A stretch of 22,350 bases of DNA from Mnemiopsis leidyi (GCA_000226015.1 JH156331.1:57653-80002); one strand, 5' to 3'. Shown: positions 1 through 8,771, counted from the first letter of the stretch. Numbers and translations are program-made. The notes: generated from the sequence alone by a model not told the origin.

Positions 1-276
1 TACTACAGAGTGGGTACATACTACAGATGGGTACATACTACAGAGTAGGTACATACTACAGAGTAGGTACATACTACAGAGTAGGTACATACTACAGAGT
101 AGGTACATACTACAGAGTAGGTACATACTACAGAGTAGGTACATACTACAGAGTAGGTACATACTACAGAGTAGGTACATACTACAGAGTAGGTACATAC
201 TACAGAGTAGGTACATACTACAGAGTAGGTACATACTACAGAGTAGGTACATACTACAGAGTAGGTACATACTACA
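1..276. repeat. 18-bp minisatellite, about 15 copies
   Basis: The unit TACTACAGAGTAGGTACA is repeated head to tail. The second copy is 17 bp and carries a small change; from about position 36 on the copies are essentially identical. Because 18 is a multiple of 3 the array is open in several frames and yields a GTYYRV-repeat ORF, which I regard as an artefact. The array runs off the left edge of the window and ends 33 bp before a predicted exon, so it is probably intronic. The near-perfect identity suggests recent expansion. Confidence 0.97.
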
Positions 277-309
277 TATATGGTTCGGCGATGTGCTGGT
301 TCCTCCCAG

Positions 310-2127
310 AGACGTCTGTCAGTTGCCGCAGAGCCCTTGGGTAAGACACATATTTTAATTTACCGTTTTAATTTACAGCGCCCTTGGGTAAGACACATGT
401 ATTTTAATTTATCGTTTAAACTTACACAGCTGCAATACTATTGCAGCAACAGGTTAGAGTTTAGACACCAGATTATACCTGCTGGTGTGGTAAATTTTTT
501 ACACAGTACTGATGTTAACGTGCGTAATGCTTATTGTAGGCTATTGTAGATTGCTCCTATTTAATCTGGTCGGCTGTATGTATTTCAAATTCAATACCTA
601 TACCCTCAGTATCACTTTTAAACGTTTAATATGGTGATTTTCGGTTAAAGTTTACTTTCAAAACTTGACTACAGTTGTAGGAAGTTAAACAAACACGGCC
701 GCCTAACTTTGTTTCCTTGTTTTCCTAAAAACTGTTTTTTGGCCATATAGCTGCATTGTGCTTTTAAAATCAGGGGTGGATAAGATGACCACGATATTTT
801 TACCATAGTCAAAATTTTAGGGTGTCATGGTCTTGGTCAGTGCCTTAACCCCACTCCCCTCCCCTAATCAATCTACATGCATGAAATAAAGTAAAGATCT
901 CAAGTAAGAACCTTACCCCTCCCAGGAAGCTCAGGAGCTAGAGGTAGACGTCGCTCCACCGTCACCCAGCCTCCTCCTATGGAACTCTTGGATACGGGGA
1001 GCATCACCCAGAACTTGTACAGGAGGAGCTCCGCGGTGGATCTGAACAGGAGAACTTCAGTAGCTTCCAACGGTTCTACTAGTACTTCTTCTCGTCAACG
1101 CTCATCAGACCTAGAGGTAAGGGTCACGGTGTAAGATCAAGATAGAGATTTGTCAATATTATAGATGCTATTTTGGTACGCTTAGTGCTGAATTGTGATT
1201 TTAGCCTACAATATAGACGCATTTGATGGACTTTGTGGAGCAAGAATCGGCAAACTTTGACTGAAAGTTATAAGCAGCACATAAGATGATAATCAAAGCA
1301 AGCGTTACTGTAACAATTATTCTTTAAAAGCCTGTATAATATCATCATATTTATGTGAGTTGTGTTTTTACATCGACATGTCACTTGTCAGCTTCAGCTC
1401 TCGATCGTCATTTGAATTTACAGATAACGGACAAAGATATGGAGCGGTTGCTTATCCTTTACAACTCCAAGAAAATTGAATTGAACAGCAATAGTAACAG
1501 AGAGGACGATTTAAAGTCAAACAGCAGTAATTCCAAGGTAACTGCGGAAAGAAATCACCCAGATATCTGGCTTAAACTATAGTCCTTAATAGTCGATAAA
1601 ATTTTAGTTCCACCACTAAATGCGCCCTGCACTGGGGATACCGAATCAACGAGTATTCGTTATCCCTTACCTGCACGAAGGACCTATGTAAGGAGCTGAG
1701 CAGCACATCAGCATTAAAATTCTGTTGTGTGAAAAGAAGATTTTACACGTTTGACATCACCAAGCTATACGATAATATAACAGCAATACTTCTGTTTTTA
1801 TGCCAGGGTTTTATACCGCGATAGCTTTGAAACACGGGAGTTTAAGCGACAGTTTGAATTAAACTTGATGTCAATGAAATTTATATCTGCACAGGGCACC
1901 AGCATGTTTAACATAAAGAAGTTTGAAGAGTTATCAGGTGTAATTTTCGACCTAAAGCGACAATTTACATTATTATTTAAGAGTAGCTTAGTTTTCATTG
2001 ACGGTTCGTGACAGCACACTAGAATTTTCCAGACATAAACACGTTTCAGGGTGCAGACACTTTTACATGGGTGATTTTTCTCGTCCTTGGAATACTGGCG
2101 ATATTTGCGTATATCATATGCAGATAG
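310..2127 (+). CDS. 3' part of a spliced gene encoding a putative tail-anchored membrane protein
   Basis: Four exons fit together by splice signals and phase: 310-340, 926-1116, 1424-1537 and 2050-2127 (TAG at 2125-2127). Donors read GTAAGA, GTAAGG and GTAACT; acceptors read CCTCCCAG, CTCCCAG, TTTACAG and TTTCAG. The first join is phase 1 and completes a Gly codon; the other two are phase 0. The product has a Ser/Arg-rich segment with several RRxS-type sites (RRLSVA, RRSTV, RRSSA, RRTSVA), which resemble basophilic kinase sites. A short charged stretch (ITDKDMERLLILYNSKK) and an Asn/Ser-rich linker follow. The last exon encodes about 20 hydrophobic residues (TWVIFLVLGILAIFAYII) and then Cys-Arg-stop, as in a tail anchor or a single-pass C-terminal membrane segment. 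The 5' part lies left of the window. I do not recognise the family; it resembles ER or nuclear-envelope tail-anchored proteins only in layout. Only the exon models, not the function, are supported. Confidence 0.6.
333..429 (+). repeat. 47-bp tandem duplication spanning a splice donor
   Basis: The segment starting GCCCTTGGGTAAGACACAT at 333 is repeated at 380 with a few differences. It carries the last bases of the first exon, its GTAAGA donor and a T-rich stretch. The copy junction creates TTTACAG|CGCCCTTGG|GTAAGA, which looks like a 9-bp frame-preserving microexon. The upstream intron would be only 38 bp, which is too short for most animal introns. A duplicated donor is the simpler reading. 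Confidence 0.85.
1636..1665. repeat. small hairpin in an intron
   Basis: GGATACCGAAT and ATTCGTTATCC form a stem of 10 of 11 pairs around an 8-nt loop. It lies in the intron before the last exon of the tail-anchored gene. No function can be assigned. Confidence 0.5.
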
Positions 2128-3019
2128 CTGGTCGCCTCCTAAACTACCACATCAACAATCAGAGACACTTTAAACTGGTGTGCGTGGTCGGAGATTCAGA
2201 CCCAGAGGAGGTTAAATAACAGACACAGAAAGAGAGATCCAGCAGTACTTGCTAAGCCGGGCAGTTGATTATTTTAGCCCCTAAAACAGTTGAATAGGAA
2301 TTATATAAGCTGTCAGATGAGAGACAATATCTCCGTAAAATGAGGAGCTCGATGCTTCTTTTTTAGCTTGCTTTACAAACTACTTTCTTTATTACATTTT
2401 AATGGTTGAATTCTAAAAGGAGTTACTATAAACCAAGTCTTATTAGTCAAAATATGTTAATTTGAATTTAAAATATGTATTGTTGCATACGAATGATGAT
2501 AGCGAATTCAATTTCTAGCATGAAACCAGTAACAGAAAAGTTTTATCAGTGATCACATCTACAAGTATCGGGCATTTATATGTACACAAATTGAATATCG
2601 TGGATTGCTGGAACATCATTACGTTTCATTCGACTTCTGTTTGAAATAGTTCAATGAGAAAAGATGAGTTGCACGTCAAAAAGTCAATAGCTAGACAGCA
2701 ATAGATCTGATCGATGGAGCAAGCCCAACATAATTTTGCAGCTACTTTTCTTTCTAAGTTATTTACTGATACGTACCAAAGCAAGCTGGTAAAACTTTCG
2801 CCGGGTAACAGCTGCCAAATTCTCGCACCCAACACTCATATCATTTATCGCTAAATTTATGAAGAATTTTAGATTAACTAACAGAAGAGTACCGCCGTCC
2901 ATTTGATAAATTTTCGATCTCGCCGCGCATAAAGGACGATTGGTCATTTGAATCACAGTAGTAAAATGTCATAGCGCCTGACGCTAAAAAACAAGTATGC
3001 GAAGTCAGCTAGACTACAA
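2128..3019. other. intergenic; no gene recognised
   Basis: This stretch lies between the stop codon of the plus-strand gene and the stop codon of the minus-strand SMYD4-like gene, so it holds two convergent 3' ends. I found no canonical AATAAA close to either stop. Short minus-strand open frames around 2626-2956 lack any recognisable motif. The part at 2790-2940 is richer in CpG than its surroundings, but I cannot name an element there. Confidence 0.6.
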
Positions 3020-4384
3020 TTAAGCTTTAAGCTTGGACCACGACATTACCCTATGTAGGCGATCTAATCCATGGGATTTATATTGCTGTAATATTTCTAC
3101 ACAAAATCTTATATCTTCCAAAAGATGTTCGTCTAGGGTATCATGTTCCAGAGAGTTCATTCTTATCTCGCAAAATTTTAAAAGTTCGATCGCATAAGTT
3201 TGGTTTAGCGTACCGATTGCTTTTTCGACGACGGAGCAGCTCAATTTAGCACAACTAATAGCCTTCTCCCAAACCTTTTTCGATGCGTAAAATGATGCAC
3301 AAGTATCCATGATATTGCCGAATGTTACATTTTCAGACGAATATAACTGCATAGCCTCATCTACTATTCCGTTAACAAAGTCAACATCTGAGTCCGGGTT
3401 ATCCTGCACATCTGCCAATTTCTGGTGAAGAAAGTACAGCCGGCGAGATATTTTAGCGAAATCAACAAATCTCCGGCACGAACAACACTTTGGGACATCA
3501 GATTGTAACCAAATAGAAGCAGAACAATGTTTGCACCGTAACGCATACTGCGGTTCCTCCTCCCCGGCTACCGAACAAGCTGTACAATCACAAGTAAACT
3601 GATACTGACGAGCTAAGATTTGCTGACGTTCGTTCTTCGGGAAGTGGAGAACGTTAGGGCCGTAGTTGTGGTAGATTTCTTCACCTTCCTTTACCTTAGT
3701 TGTTGTAACAACCACAACAGTTGACTTTTCAAAATATATCCTTGTGTTTGGAGAGCATGAGTGGTTCATGAGAGCTAGGCTAAGGTAAAGCCCACTACCA
3801 ATTCTCTCGTCGGAGAAGTTTCCATCTGTTTCAGTGATACAGCGAATACCTTGCACATTACACGGAAGTGTCGAGAAGACATGCCGTACTAAAGATGTTA
3901 TCTGATCCTTGGAATGGCCTGACGTTTTCTTCTGGACCATTCTACATACTGTTTTGATATCACTATCGGAGACATCCAAATCTACCGTAACCAGCTTAGC
4001 AACAGCTCTAAAATCATTGCAGTAGAGATCATCTTCTGAAGACTTACTATTTGACTTTTCCCTAAAGAAGGCCTCAAAAGAAAATTGGTCTTGTAACAGC
4101 ATGCTAAGGACAATTTTATAACAGAGAATGACTAAACTCTTATCATTTCGACTAAATCCTGTTAGGCTCTCATTCCGGCAATCACGGCAAACATACGGTC
4201 GATCAAGTGCAGCAGAGAGAAGTCTACAAAAACAGTTAGAACAGTAAAAAGGAGAGTTGCTGACTGCCGCGAAGGCTTCTTCCTGAATGATAACTGTGCC
4301 AGGTGTAAGGTCCGATGTAGCAACTAAGTGTCGCCCTTTTTTCTTAGATCTTGCCATTTTAACATGAAGAGCGTTTTTGAGCAT
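3020..4384 (-). CDS. SMYD4: SMYD4-like SET-domain protein, single exon, no TPR, degenerate MYND
   Basis: 454 residues. Visible motifs are GRHLVAT (17-23) opening the split SET domain, NHSCSPN (207-213), GEEIYHNYGP (234-243), NERQQILARQYQF (251-263) and the post-SET cysteines CDCTAC (265-270). A further CKHC (284-287) and CCSC (300-303) follow. NHSCSPN and the Tyr-Gly-Pro are the cofactor and active-site elements of SMYD enzymes; YGP followed by ERQQ and QYxFxCxC is typical of SMYD4. The family methylates lysine on proteins; SMYD4 substrates are poorly defined. The MYND finger keeps only CSNC (48-51) and CRDC (66-69) and lacks the second half (YCS..C..H..C). The protein is about half the usual SMYD4 length because the N-terminal TPR part is absent, while an alpha-helical C-terminal region remains. 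The start is the first ATG, 5 nt after a TTTCAG; Met10 is an alternative. The single exon could reflect a retrocopy or the compact style of this locus. Confidence 0.87.
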   Translation of the reverse strand: MLKNALHVKMARSKKKGRHLVATSDLTPGTVIIQEEAFAAVSNSPFYCSNCFCRLLSAALDRPYVCRDCRNESLTGFSRNDKSLVILCYKIVLSMLLQDQFSFEAFFREKSNSKSSEDDLYCNDFRAVAKLVTVDLDVSDSDIKTVCRMVQKKTSGHSKDQITSLVRHVFSTLPCNVQGIRCITETDGNFSDERIGSGLYLSLALMNHSCSPNTRIYFEKSTVVVVTTTKVKEGEEIYHNYGPNVLHFPKNERQQILARQYQFTCDCTACSVAGEEEPQYALRCKHCSASIWLQSDVPKCCSCRRFVDFAKISRRLYFLHQKLADVQDNPDSDVDFVNGIVDEAMQLYSSENVTFGNIMDTCASFYASKKVWEKAISCAKLSCSVVEKAIGTLNQTYAIELLKFCEIRMNSLEHDTLDEHLLEDIRFCVEILQQYKSHGLDRLHRVMSWSKLKA

Positions 4385-4389
4385 AGTGA

Positions 4390-4391
4390 CT
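4390..4391 (-). promoter_or_regulatory. candidate splice acceptor before SMYD4-like ATG
   Basis: On the minus strand CTAGTAACTTTCAG ends 5 nt before the ATG. This fits a trans-splice acceptor or the 3' end of a 5'UTR intron. It is judged by sequence only. Confidence 0.4.
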
Positions 4392-4916
4392 GAAAGTTAC
4401 TAGGGATTAACTGGAGATTTTTTGGAGAGAGGTAAAACGCGGTGTCAAGACCTAGAATGAGGTTGAATATTTTACGGAAATTTCAAAATAAAAACAAGAG
4501 AACCTTTTAACATATGAAATTTAATATATCTAAACATTTCGACTTAACGAACTAGTTATCGAACCTGTGAAGTAGTAGTATAGCCCTGGCAAGGGCTGGC
4601 ATCTAAGGGCCTTAAAACAGTATATAACATTTGAAATACAAATTCATTATACCTAAATAGATAAGTTTATTTATATTATATAATCCCAAATATTAACCGA
4701 AAACTGTCCAGCTTTGTATGGCATTAAAATGGGAGAAAAATCATATGAGCGACAGTTATCCTCTAAAAACTGAAGCGGACTCAAAACAGTTCATATCGCA
4801 GACTTCGTATCTTAGCCCAATTACTTAAGTTGTAGAGTTCTTTCAATGCAATCACTCTATTAAATACGTAATATACACACCAAATCACAAATAAATCAAC
4901 ATAATATACATCACAT
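4392..4916. other. intergenic, AT-rich; no gene recognised
   Basis: This is the gap of about 530 bp between the ORF1-like gene and the SMYD4-like gene, both on the minus strand. A TTTATT at 4665-4670 reads AATAAA on the minus strand and could be a poly(A) signal about 250 nt past the ORF1-like stop. I see no reverse transcriptase or other transposon remains here. Confidence 0.55.
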
Positions 4917-5471
4917 TTATGGGTTCGCATTTTCTGTACTATCATCTGCAGTAGATAAGCGTTTATCAACACTTATTACACGCCTGTCCTTGATGTAATG
5001 GTACCTCTCTGGTTCAGATTCAATCCGCCTTTTCATCTCGCTGACAAGCTTCTGATGTTCTTTTCTCTCCTCGGGAGTTCTGTCTGGTGCCAGATACAGC
5101 TTCCTGAAGTACTCCTCCGGTGATTTCTTGAGAAGATTGCTTCTGCTGAGTACCGATTTGACGTCATCTGAATTAGTCAGTGTTACCCTGATGGGCCGGG
5201 TAACAGACTTATCTGACTTCTGAACTCCTATTCTTCTAACTGATACAACTTGTGGCCTCATGCTGACAGAATCAACCTGATTGTTCAAATCGAAGAAAAC
5301 GTCCGTAAGAATATCTTCTGGTCTCTTATCCTCTTTCTCCGTCGCGCCGTGAATGATAAAACTCTTGTTCCGTTCATTTTGATCAACTGTGCTTCGCACC
5401 ACTTTCTTAATTACGTTTGCTGAAGGATTTTGACCCATATTTGTTTTCACGATCTCACTCCAGGTTTTCAT
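4917..5471 (-). CDS. solo non-LTR retrotransposon ORF1-like protein (possible domesticated copy)
   Basis: 184 residues, intact. It opens with WSEIVK and continues with NKSFIIHGATEKED (about 35-48), a VVSVRRIG strand (about 75-82), RPIRVTLTNSDDVKSVL (about 92-108) and a C-terminal block, YLAPDRTPEERKEHQKLV (126-143), then EMKRRIESEP and a closing RRVISVD. This order (NIIIxGL-like strand, RxG, RPIxV, DRTxEER, charged helix) is characteristic of ORF1-type nucleic-acid-binding proteins that accompany LINE reverse transcriptases in many invertebrates. No endonuclease or reverse transcriptase ORF and no poly-A tail is seen nearby. It stands in the same strand and spacing pattern as the four host genes around it, with AG 2 nt before its ATG. 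It may be a domesticated gene or simply an orphan transposon ORF. The family call is from memory of motifs, not from a search. Confidence 0.72.
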   Translation of the reverse strand: MKTWSEIVKTNMGQNPSANVIKKVVRSTVDQNERNKSFIIHGATEKEDKRPEDILTDVFFDLNNQVDSVSMRPQVVSVRRIGVQKSDKSVTRPIRVTLTNSDDVKSVLSRSNLLKKSPEEYFRKLYLAPDRTPEERKEHQKLVSEMKRRIESEPERYHYIKDRRVISVDKRLSTADDSTENANP

Positions 5472-5473
5472 TT

Positions 5474-5475
5474 CT
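5474..5475 (-). promoter_or_regulatory. candidate splice acceptor before ORF1-like ATG
   Basis: On the minus strand AAAACAG ends 2 nt before the ATG. The preceding bases are not pyrimidine-rich, so this is the weakest of the five similar sites. Confidence 0.25.
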
Positions 5476-5796
5476 GTTTTGACTGTCGATTTAACTGAAG
5501 TATATTAAGGGAGACAAGAGAAATAGCCCAACGTTTTATGAATAAAGCATCTAAATTGTCCAATCCATAAATCAATAAGTAAAGAACAGCTAAGTATATA
5601 ATTCTTAATGAAATAAGTACAAACTCAATAACTGAAACTTGCATTTAAATCACGTAAGGTGCAATGAGCCGAAGATAAAACTTTAGACACAACAATAACT
5701 AGACTCTTGCTTTAAGACCACAATATGTCACAATTCATAGTGGTTAAACTCAAGGCTCAGTATATTTACAAATATTTAACAAATATTTCACAATTG

Positions 5797-5934
5797 TGTG
5801 AGCAGTCTTCGTCATCAATCTGGTTGTAACAAGAGGAAAGCAGAAGAAATTATCTTCGAAAATACTGTGAGCAGTCTTCGTCATCAATCTGGTTGTAACA
5901 AGAGGAGAGCAGAAAAAAATATCTTCGAAAATAC
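5797..5934. repeat. 69-bp tandem duplication, two copies
   Basis: Copies at 5797-5865 and 5866-5934 start TGTGAGCAGTCTTCG and end near TCTTCGAAAATAC, differing at a few positions. The period is 23 codons, so the reading frame stays open across both on both strands, but neither frame looks like a real gene. The duplication lies between TMEM50 and the ORF1-like gene, on the 3' side of TMEM50. Confidence 0.93.
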
Positions 5935-6009
5935 TGATATCTTCCAAATTCTTTCCCTAGCTGTCTATCATGTTTACACATCACACTACTTCTGTTATTT
6001 GTCATCAAG

Positions 6010-6015
6010 TTTATT
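6010..6015 (-). terminator. poly(A) signal of TMEM50
   Basis: TTTATT on the plus strand reads AATAAA on the minus strand, about 60 nt downstream of the TMEM50 stop codon. Position and sequence suit a cleavage and polyadenylation signal. Confidence 0.55.
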
Positions 6016-6074
6016 TGACAACCAAGACAGACCGTCACTTTTTGTAGCAAATAAGAAAGCTATGCGAATGTTCC

Positions 6075-6578
6075 TCAGTATGCATCCTCTGCACGTCCAA
6101 ACTTGAATATAATGGTAGCCATGAAGATAAGAAGATTCTGCATGAAGAAACCTGTACCCGGATAAGAAGGATGTTTCTTCTGGTACACATACTCTCCAAA
6201 CAGGATGAAACTAGCTCCGATTAGAGCTCCAAAGGAGCAGAGAAAACCTATCACCATCCAAATTCTAGTCCCAGCGGTGCCAAGAGCACCGGGTACATAG
6301 GCATCGCTGCGCAACTGAGAGTTAGACACTGCATTGACCATCATGAGTCCAAGAGTTCCAAACACTCCACAAGTCCAGTAGGCTTTGTTAAACTTGCCAG
6401 AGTCCACTGCTCCCACATCAATAGCAATCCACCAGCCCACAGCAAACAAAGATCCAGCTAAGATGGAGGAGATGGCGTTGCGCCGTTCAGAAAGCCAGTC
6501 AGTATCAATAAGACCGCAGGTGCATGAGAGATTAGAGCAGCAGTCGCCACACTGTGCATTATCTAAACAGCCGCTCAT
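6075..6578 (-). CDS. TMEM50: TMEM50 family (UPF0220) four-pass membrane protein, single exon
   Basis: 167 residues against about 157 in vertebrate TMEM50A and TMEM50B. Family blocks seen are ERRNAISSILAGSLF and GWWIAIDVGAV (31-58), MMVNAVSNSQLR (79-90), GTRIWMVIGF (103-112) and the C-terminal FKFGRAEDAY, matching the FKFGRTED ending of the family. Four hydrophobic segments lie at about 34-54, 67-86, 104-127 and 142-160. The N terminus is unusually Cys-rich (Cys 4, 10, 13, 14, 19, 21) and about ten residues longer than in vertebrates. Family members sit in endomembranes; a late-secretory or trafficking role has been proposed, as for the yeast relative Vps68. The start is the first ATG, 2 nt after TCTCTAAAG. 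No introns. Identification is strong; the A/B paralogue cannot be assigned outside vertebrates. Confidence 0.96.
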   Translation of the reverse strand: MSGCLDNAQCGDCCSNLSCTCGLIDTDWLSERRNAISSILAGSLFAVGWWIAIDVGAVDSGKFNKAYWTCGVFGTLGLMMVNAVSNSQLRSDAYVPGALGTAGTRIWMVIGFLCSFGALIGASFILFGEYVYQKKHPSYPGTGFFMQNLLIFMATIIFKFGRAEDAY

Positions 6579-6580
6579 AG

Positions 6581-6582
6581 CT
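6581..6582 (-). promoter_or_regulatory. candidate splice acceptor before TMEM50 ATG
   Basis: On the minus strand CTTATTTCATCTCTAAAG ends 2 nt before the ATG. The pyrimidine-rich run makes this one of the better acceptor-like sites in the cluster. Confidence 0.45.
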
Positions 6583-7137
6583 TTAGAGATGAAATAAGTG
6601 TTAGCCTCTTGATACAGAAATATTTTAGATCAATTTATCGATCAATAGAATTTCTAGAGATAGGAATATCCCCACATTGATTGTTTGGGAAGTGAGTCAA
6701 GTAGTTAGCTTTGTTTAGTTGAACATTAGGAATTTACCCATATCGCTTTCTAAACTCCAAAAACGGAATTATTAAAAATAATTTACAAAATCTATCATTC
6801 TGATGCACATGGTAACATTTGCAATTGTTTTTATGCTATTTGAAAATGAGAAAAATAATTGGACAGAGTGGCTGATTAAGATTATTAAATTCTCAGGTAC
6901 ACCAATAGAGATTGGTATTTTTGGGAAGGGGTCCTGGGTCACAAATAATCAATACCACGTGATAGCTTTTTTCCTTGATATTGATTGGCTACACCTTATT
7001 CTCATTACATGATACAAAAAATTCGTGATCCTTCCACAAAAATAACTTTCTCTATTGAATATCGTGGCACATATCTTCGACATTGTAAAAAACTTAAACA
7101 TTCAAACTTTTAAGATTGTCAAAAACTAATAAATATA
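6583..7137. other. intergenic; no gene recognised
   Basis: AT-rich gap between the ZGPAT stop and the TMEM50 start, both on the minus strand. A plus-strand open frame at 6803-7012 has no family features. I see no repeat or clear promoter motif. Confidence 0.6.
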
Positions 7138-8511
7138 TCAGAAAATTTTTAAGTTTTTCTTATCTGATCTCAACCTAAGTTCATTTTCAACCGACTTTTG
7201 CTTGCTGAGCAAACCATCCATTTTCTTAGTTTCTGATTCAATTTGGAATCGCACCCTACTGCAATGTGAGGGGTCATGTCGATTTCGAGTGAGAGACTTT
7301 TTCAGTTCAGCTATTCTCTTTCTACAATGGCTAATATCATTATCAATACTGACACTCTTCTCACGAACAGTTTTCTCGGAAACTTTATTGATGGGCTTTT
7401 TATTTTTAGGGGGCTGTTTTACTTTAGATCTCTTTCCCTTTAACATACTGTCCATCATAGAAAATACAGACTGAGATTTTTGAAGTTTCAGATTGGCACT
7501 GTCAGATTTTTGAGCAGCCTTTTTCTTCAAAATAGAGCTTAGCTTATTAACAGTTCTGATAAGCCTCTTTTCTCTCAGTTCCTTGACATGGTCTAAAGAG
7601 ATTCCTGGGGGGATTATGTCCACTTCAATCGGCTCCACAATGCCAGATTGTGTGGGCCCGAGACCCGAACCTGCTTTGTAGCCCATCTTAAAGAGCATCT
7701 TAGAACCAAATGAGTTGGTGTATTCCTCCCAACCACCGAAGTGTGTGTTAGGAGCCGATCGTTGTACTGGTAATGTTTGGTACTCTATTGAGGACAAGTC
7801 TGTGATATCTAATTCAATATCCGAATCACTATCACTATTTTCTGATTGAAGAGGAAAAACATTCTCGTAAACACAGTCAATCTCTGTCCCTGAGCCATCT
7901 AATTTGACATATATTTTATCACTGTTCACACTTGATACAGTACCAGGGACCCATAATTCGTCCTCGTTTTTACATAAACACCGTTTCCCACGTGCAAAGT
8001 TTTCAAAATTGGGTTCTATATAATCATTTAAAGAAGAAATCAACACTTCATAACCGTGAGAAAACTTGCAATTTTCGTAGTTGCAAGTTGAACTCATGTA
8101 GTGCTTGCAAGGAAGCATTTCCTTGGAGGAAGGTGTAAGAAAGAGGACCTTAGCAACTGTATCAGAATTATCATTAACATCTATAGACAGTATGACACAG
8201 TTTTGTTGTTGAAGTGTTCCCCAAGATGATTTATACTCAATGCTACATTTCATACCAACAAACGAATCCATACTTTCTTCTTCACCAACAGAATCTTCAT
8301 CTTGCTTGTCAGAATCGTTAAGACTCAAAAGTAACTGACTCTTCTTGAGATTTAGCAGTTCATTTTCTGTTAAAGCGATCAGTTCAGATAAGTCAGTTTG
8401 CAGTGCAGTGAGCTCCTCATCATTAGGACATGACTGAAGTGCAGTGTTTACTTGAGAGAGCTGAGATTTGTAAGTTTCGAGATTCGTCTCTGCCTGATTT
8501 ACGTCTGCCAT
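7138..8511 (-). CDS. ZGPAT: ZGPAT: CCCH zinc finger and G-patch protein, single exon
   Basis: 457 residues against about 530 in human ZGPAT. Order of parts: N-terminal coiled coil (about 5-60), acidic linker (67-82), a CCCH finger with ligands C135, C143, C148 and H152 (LPCKHYMSSTCNYENCKFSH), a Tudor-like segment containing GKRCLCKNEDELWVPGTV (175-192), a G-patch (about 266-300) with KMGYKAGSGLG, and a basic C-terminal coiled coil (about 395-450). This exact CCCH-Tudor-G-patch order defines ZGPAT/ZIP, a nuclear DNA-binding repressor that recruits the NuRD complex in mammals; G-patch proteins also activate DEAH helicases. The start is the first ATG, giving MADVNQAE, 5 nt after TTGTTAAG. It lies 622 bp downstream of MYBBP1A in the transcribed direction. 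No introns. Confidence 0.95.
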   Translation of the reverse strand: MADVNQAETNLETYKSQLSQVNTALQSCPNDEELTALQTDLSELIALTENELLNLKKSQLLLSLNDSDKQDEDSVGEEESMDSFVGMKCSIEYKSSWGTLQQQNCVILSIDVNDNSDTVAKVLFLTPSSKEMLPCKHYMSSTCNYENCKFSHGYEVLISSLNDYIEPNFENFARGKRCLCKNEDELWVPGTVSSVNSDKIYVKLDGSGTEIDCVYENVFPLQSENSDSDSDIELDITDLSSIEYQTLPVQRSAPNTHFGGWEEYTNSFGSKMLFKMGYKAGSGLGPTQSGIVEPIEVDIIPPGISLDHVKELREKRLIRTVNKLSSILKKKAAQKSDSANLKLQKSQSVFSMMDSMLKGKRSKVKQPPKNKKPINKVSEKTVREKSVSIDNDISHCRKRIAELKKSLTRNRHDPSHCSRVRFQIESETKKMDGLLSKQKSVENELRLRSDKKNLKIF

Positions 8512-8516
8512 ATTAT

Positions 8517-8518
8517 CT
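8517..8518 (-). promoter_or_regulatory. candidate splice acceptor before ZGPAT ATG
   Basis: On the minus strand GCTGTTGTTAAG ends 5 nt before the ATG. The preceding bases are T-rich, so it is acceptor-like but modest. Confidence 0.35.
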
Positions 8519-8641
8519 TAACAACAGCATTATGCTAAACCTGAAATAGTAACTGATTACTTATAGTTGAAACTTTTGAAGGGTATCAAAGCTGTACTAG
8601 TCCTAGGTTGTTTTCAAATAACAGTTTATGATATTGAATGT

Positions 8642-8771
8642 TATGTTGTAGGTGGGCCGAAGGATCAACCAAGCTACATGATGTGTACGTTAACAATCAG
8701 TGCACACCTCTGGGAGTCGAGCTTGCTCGAGATGAGGACCTGAAAAAGGTCCCCTCCCCACTTGAAACCAC
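8642..8771 (+). mobile_element. 5'-truncated, 5'-inverted SINE copy with 14-bp target duplication
   Basis: A 130-bp insertion is bracketed by identical direct repeats ATGATATTGAATGT at 8628-8641 and 8772-8785. Its right part (8690-8771) matches, in sense orientation, the 3' half of the full element at 20902-21178, including GGGAGTCGAGCTTGCTCGA and the terminal CTTGAAACC. Its left part (8642-8689) matches the neighbouring internal segment of the same element in inverted orientation. The tRNA head is missing. Truncation plus a 5' inversion between a 10-20 bp duplication is the pattern made by twin priming during LINE-type target-primed reverse transcription. Confidence 0.88.

Noticed and set aside
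27..344. 105-codon open frame of GTYYRV repeats
   Set aside because: It is the translation of an 18-bp minisatellite whose unit is a multiple of three; there is no coding signal outside the repeat.
1781..2010. Plus-strand open frame with a plausible-looking product before the last exon of the tail-anchored gene
   Set aside because: Its only good acceptor (1806) does not match the phase of the preceding exon; joining gives a stop after five codons.
2626..2956. Two overlapping minus-strand frames
   Set aside because: No family motif or splice-compatible context; probably chance or very decayed sequence.
6803..7012. Plus-strand 69-codon hydrophobic frame between ZGPAT and TMEM50
   Set aside because: AT-rich chance frame with no neighbours, splice sites or family features.
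8661..8680. Similarity of the reverse complement (GGTTGATCC) to the start of 18S rRNA
   Set aside because: Only nine bases match and the following bases diverge; it is internal to the SINE.
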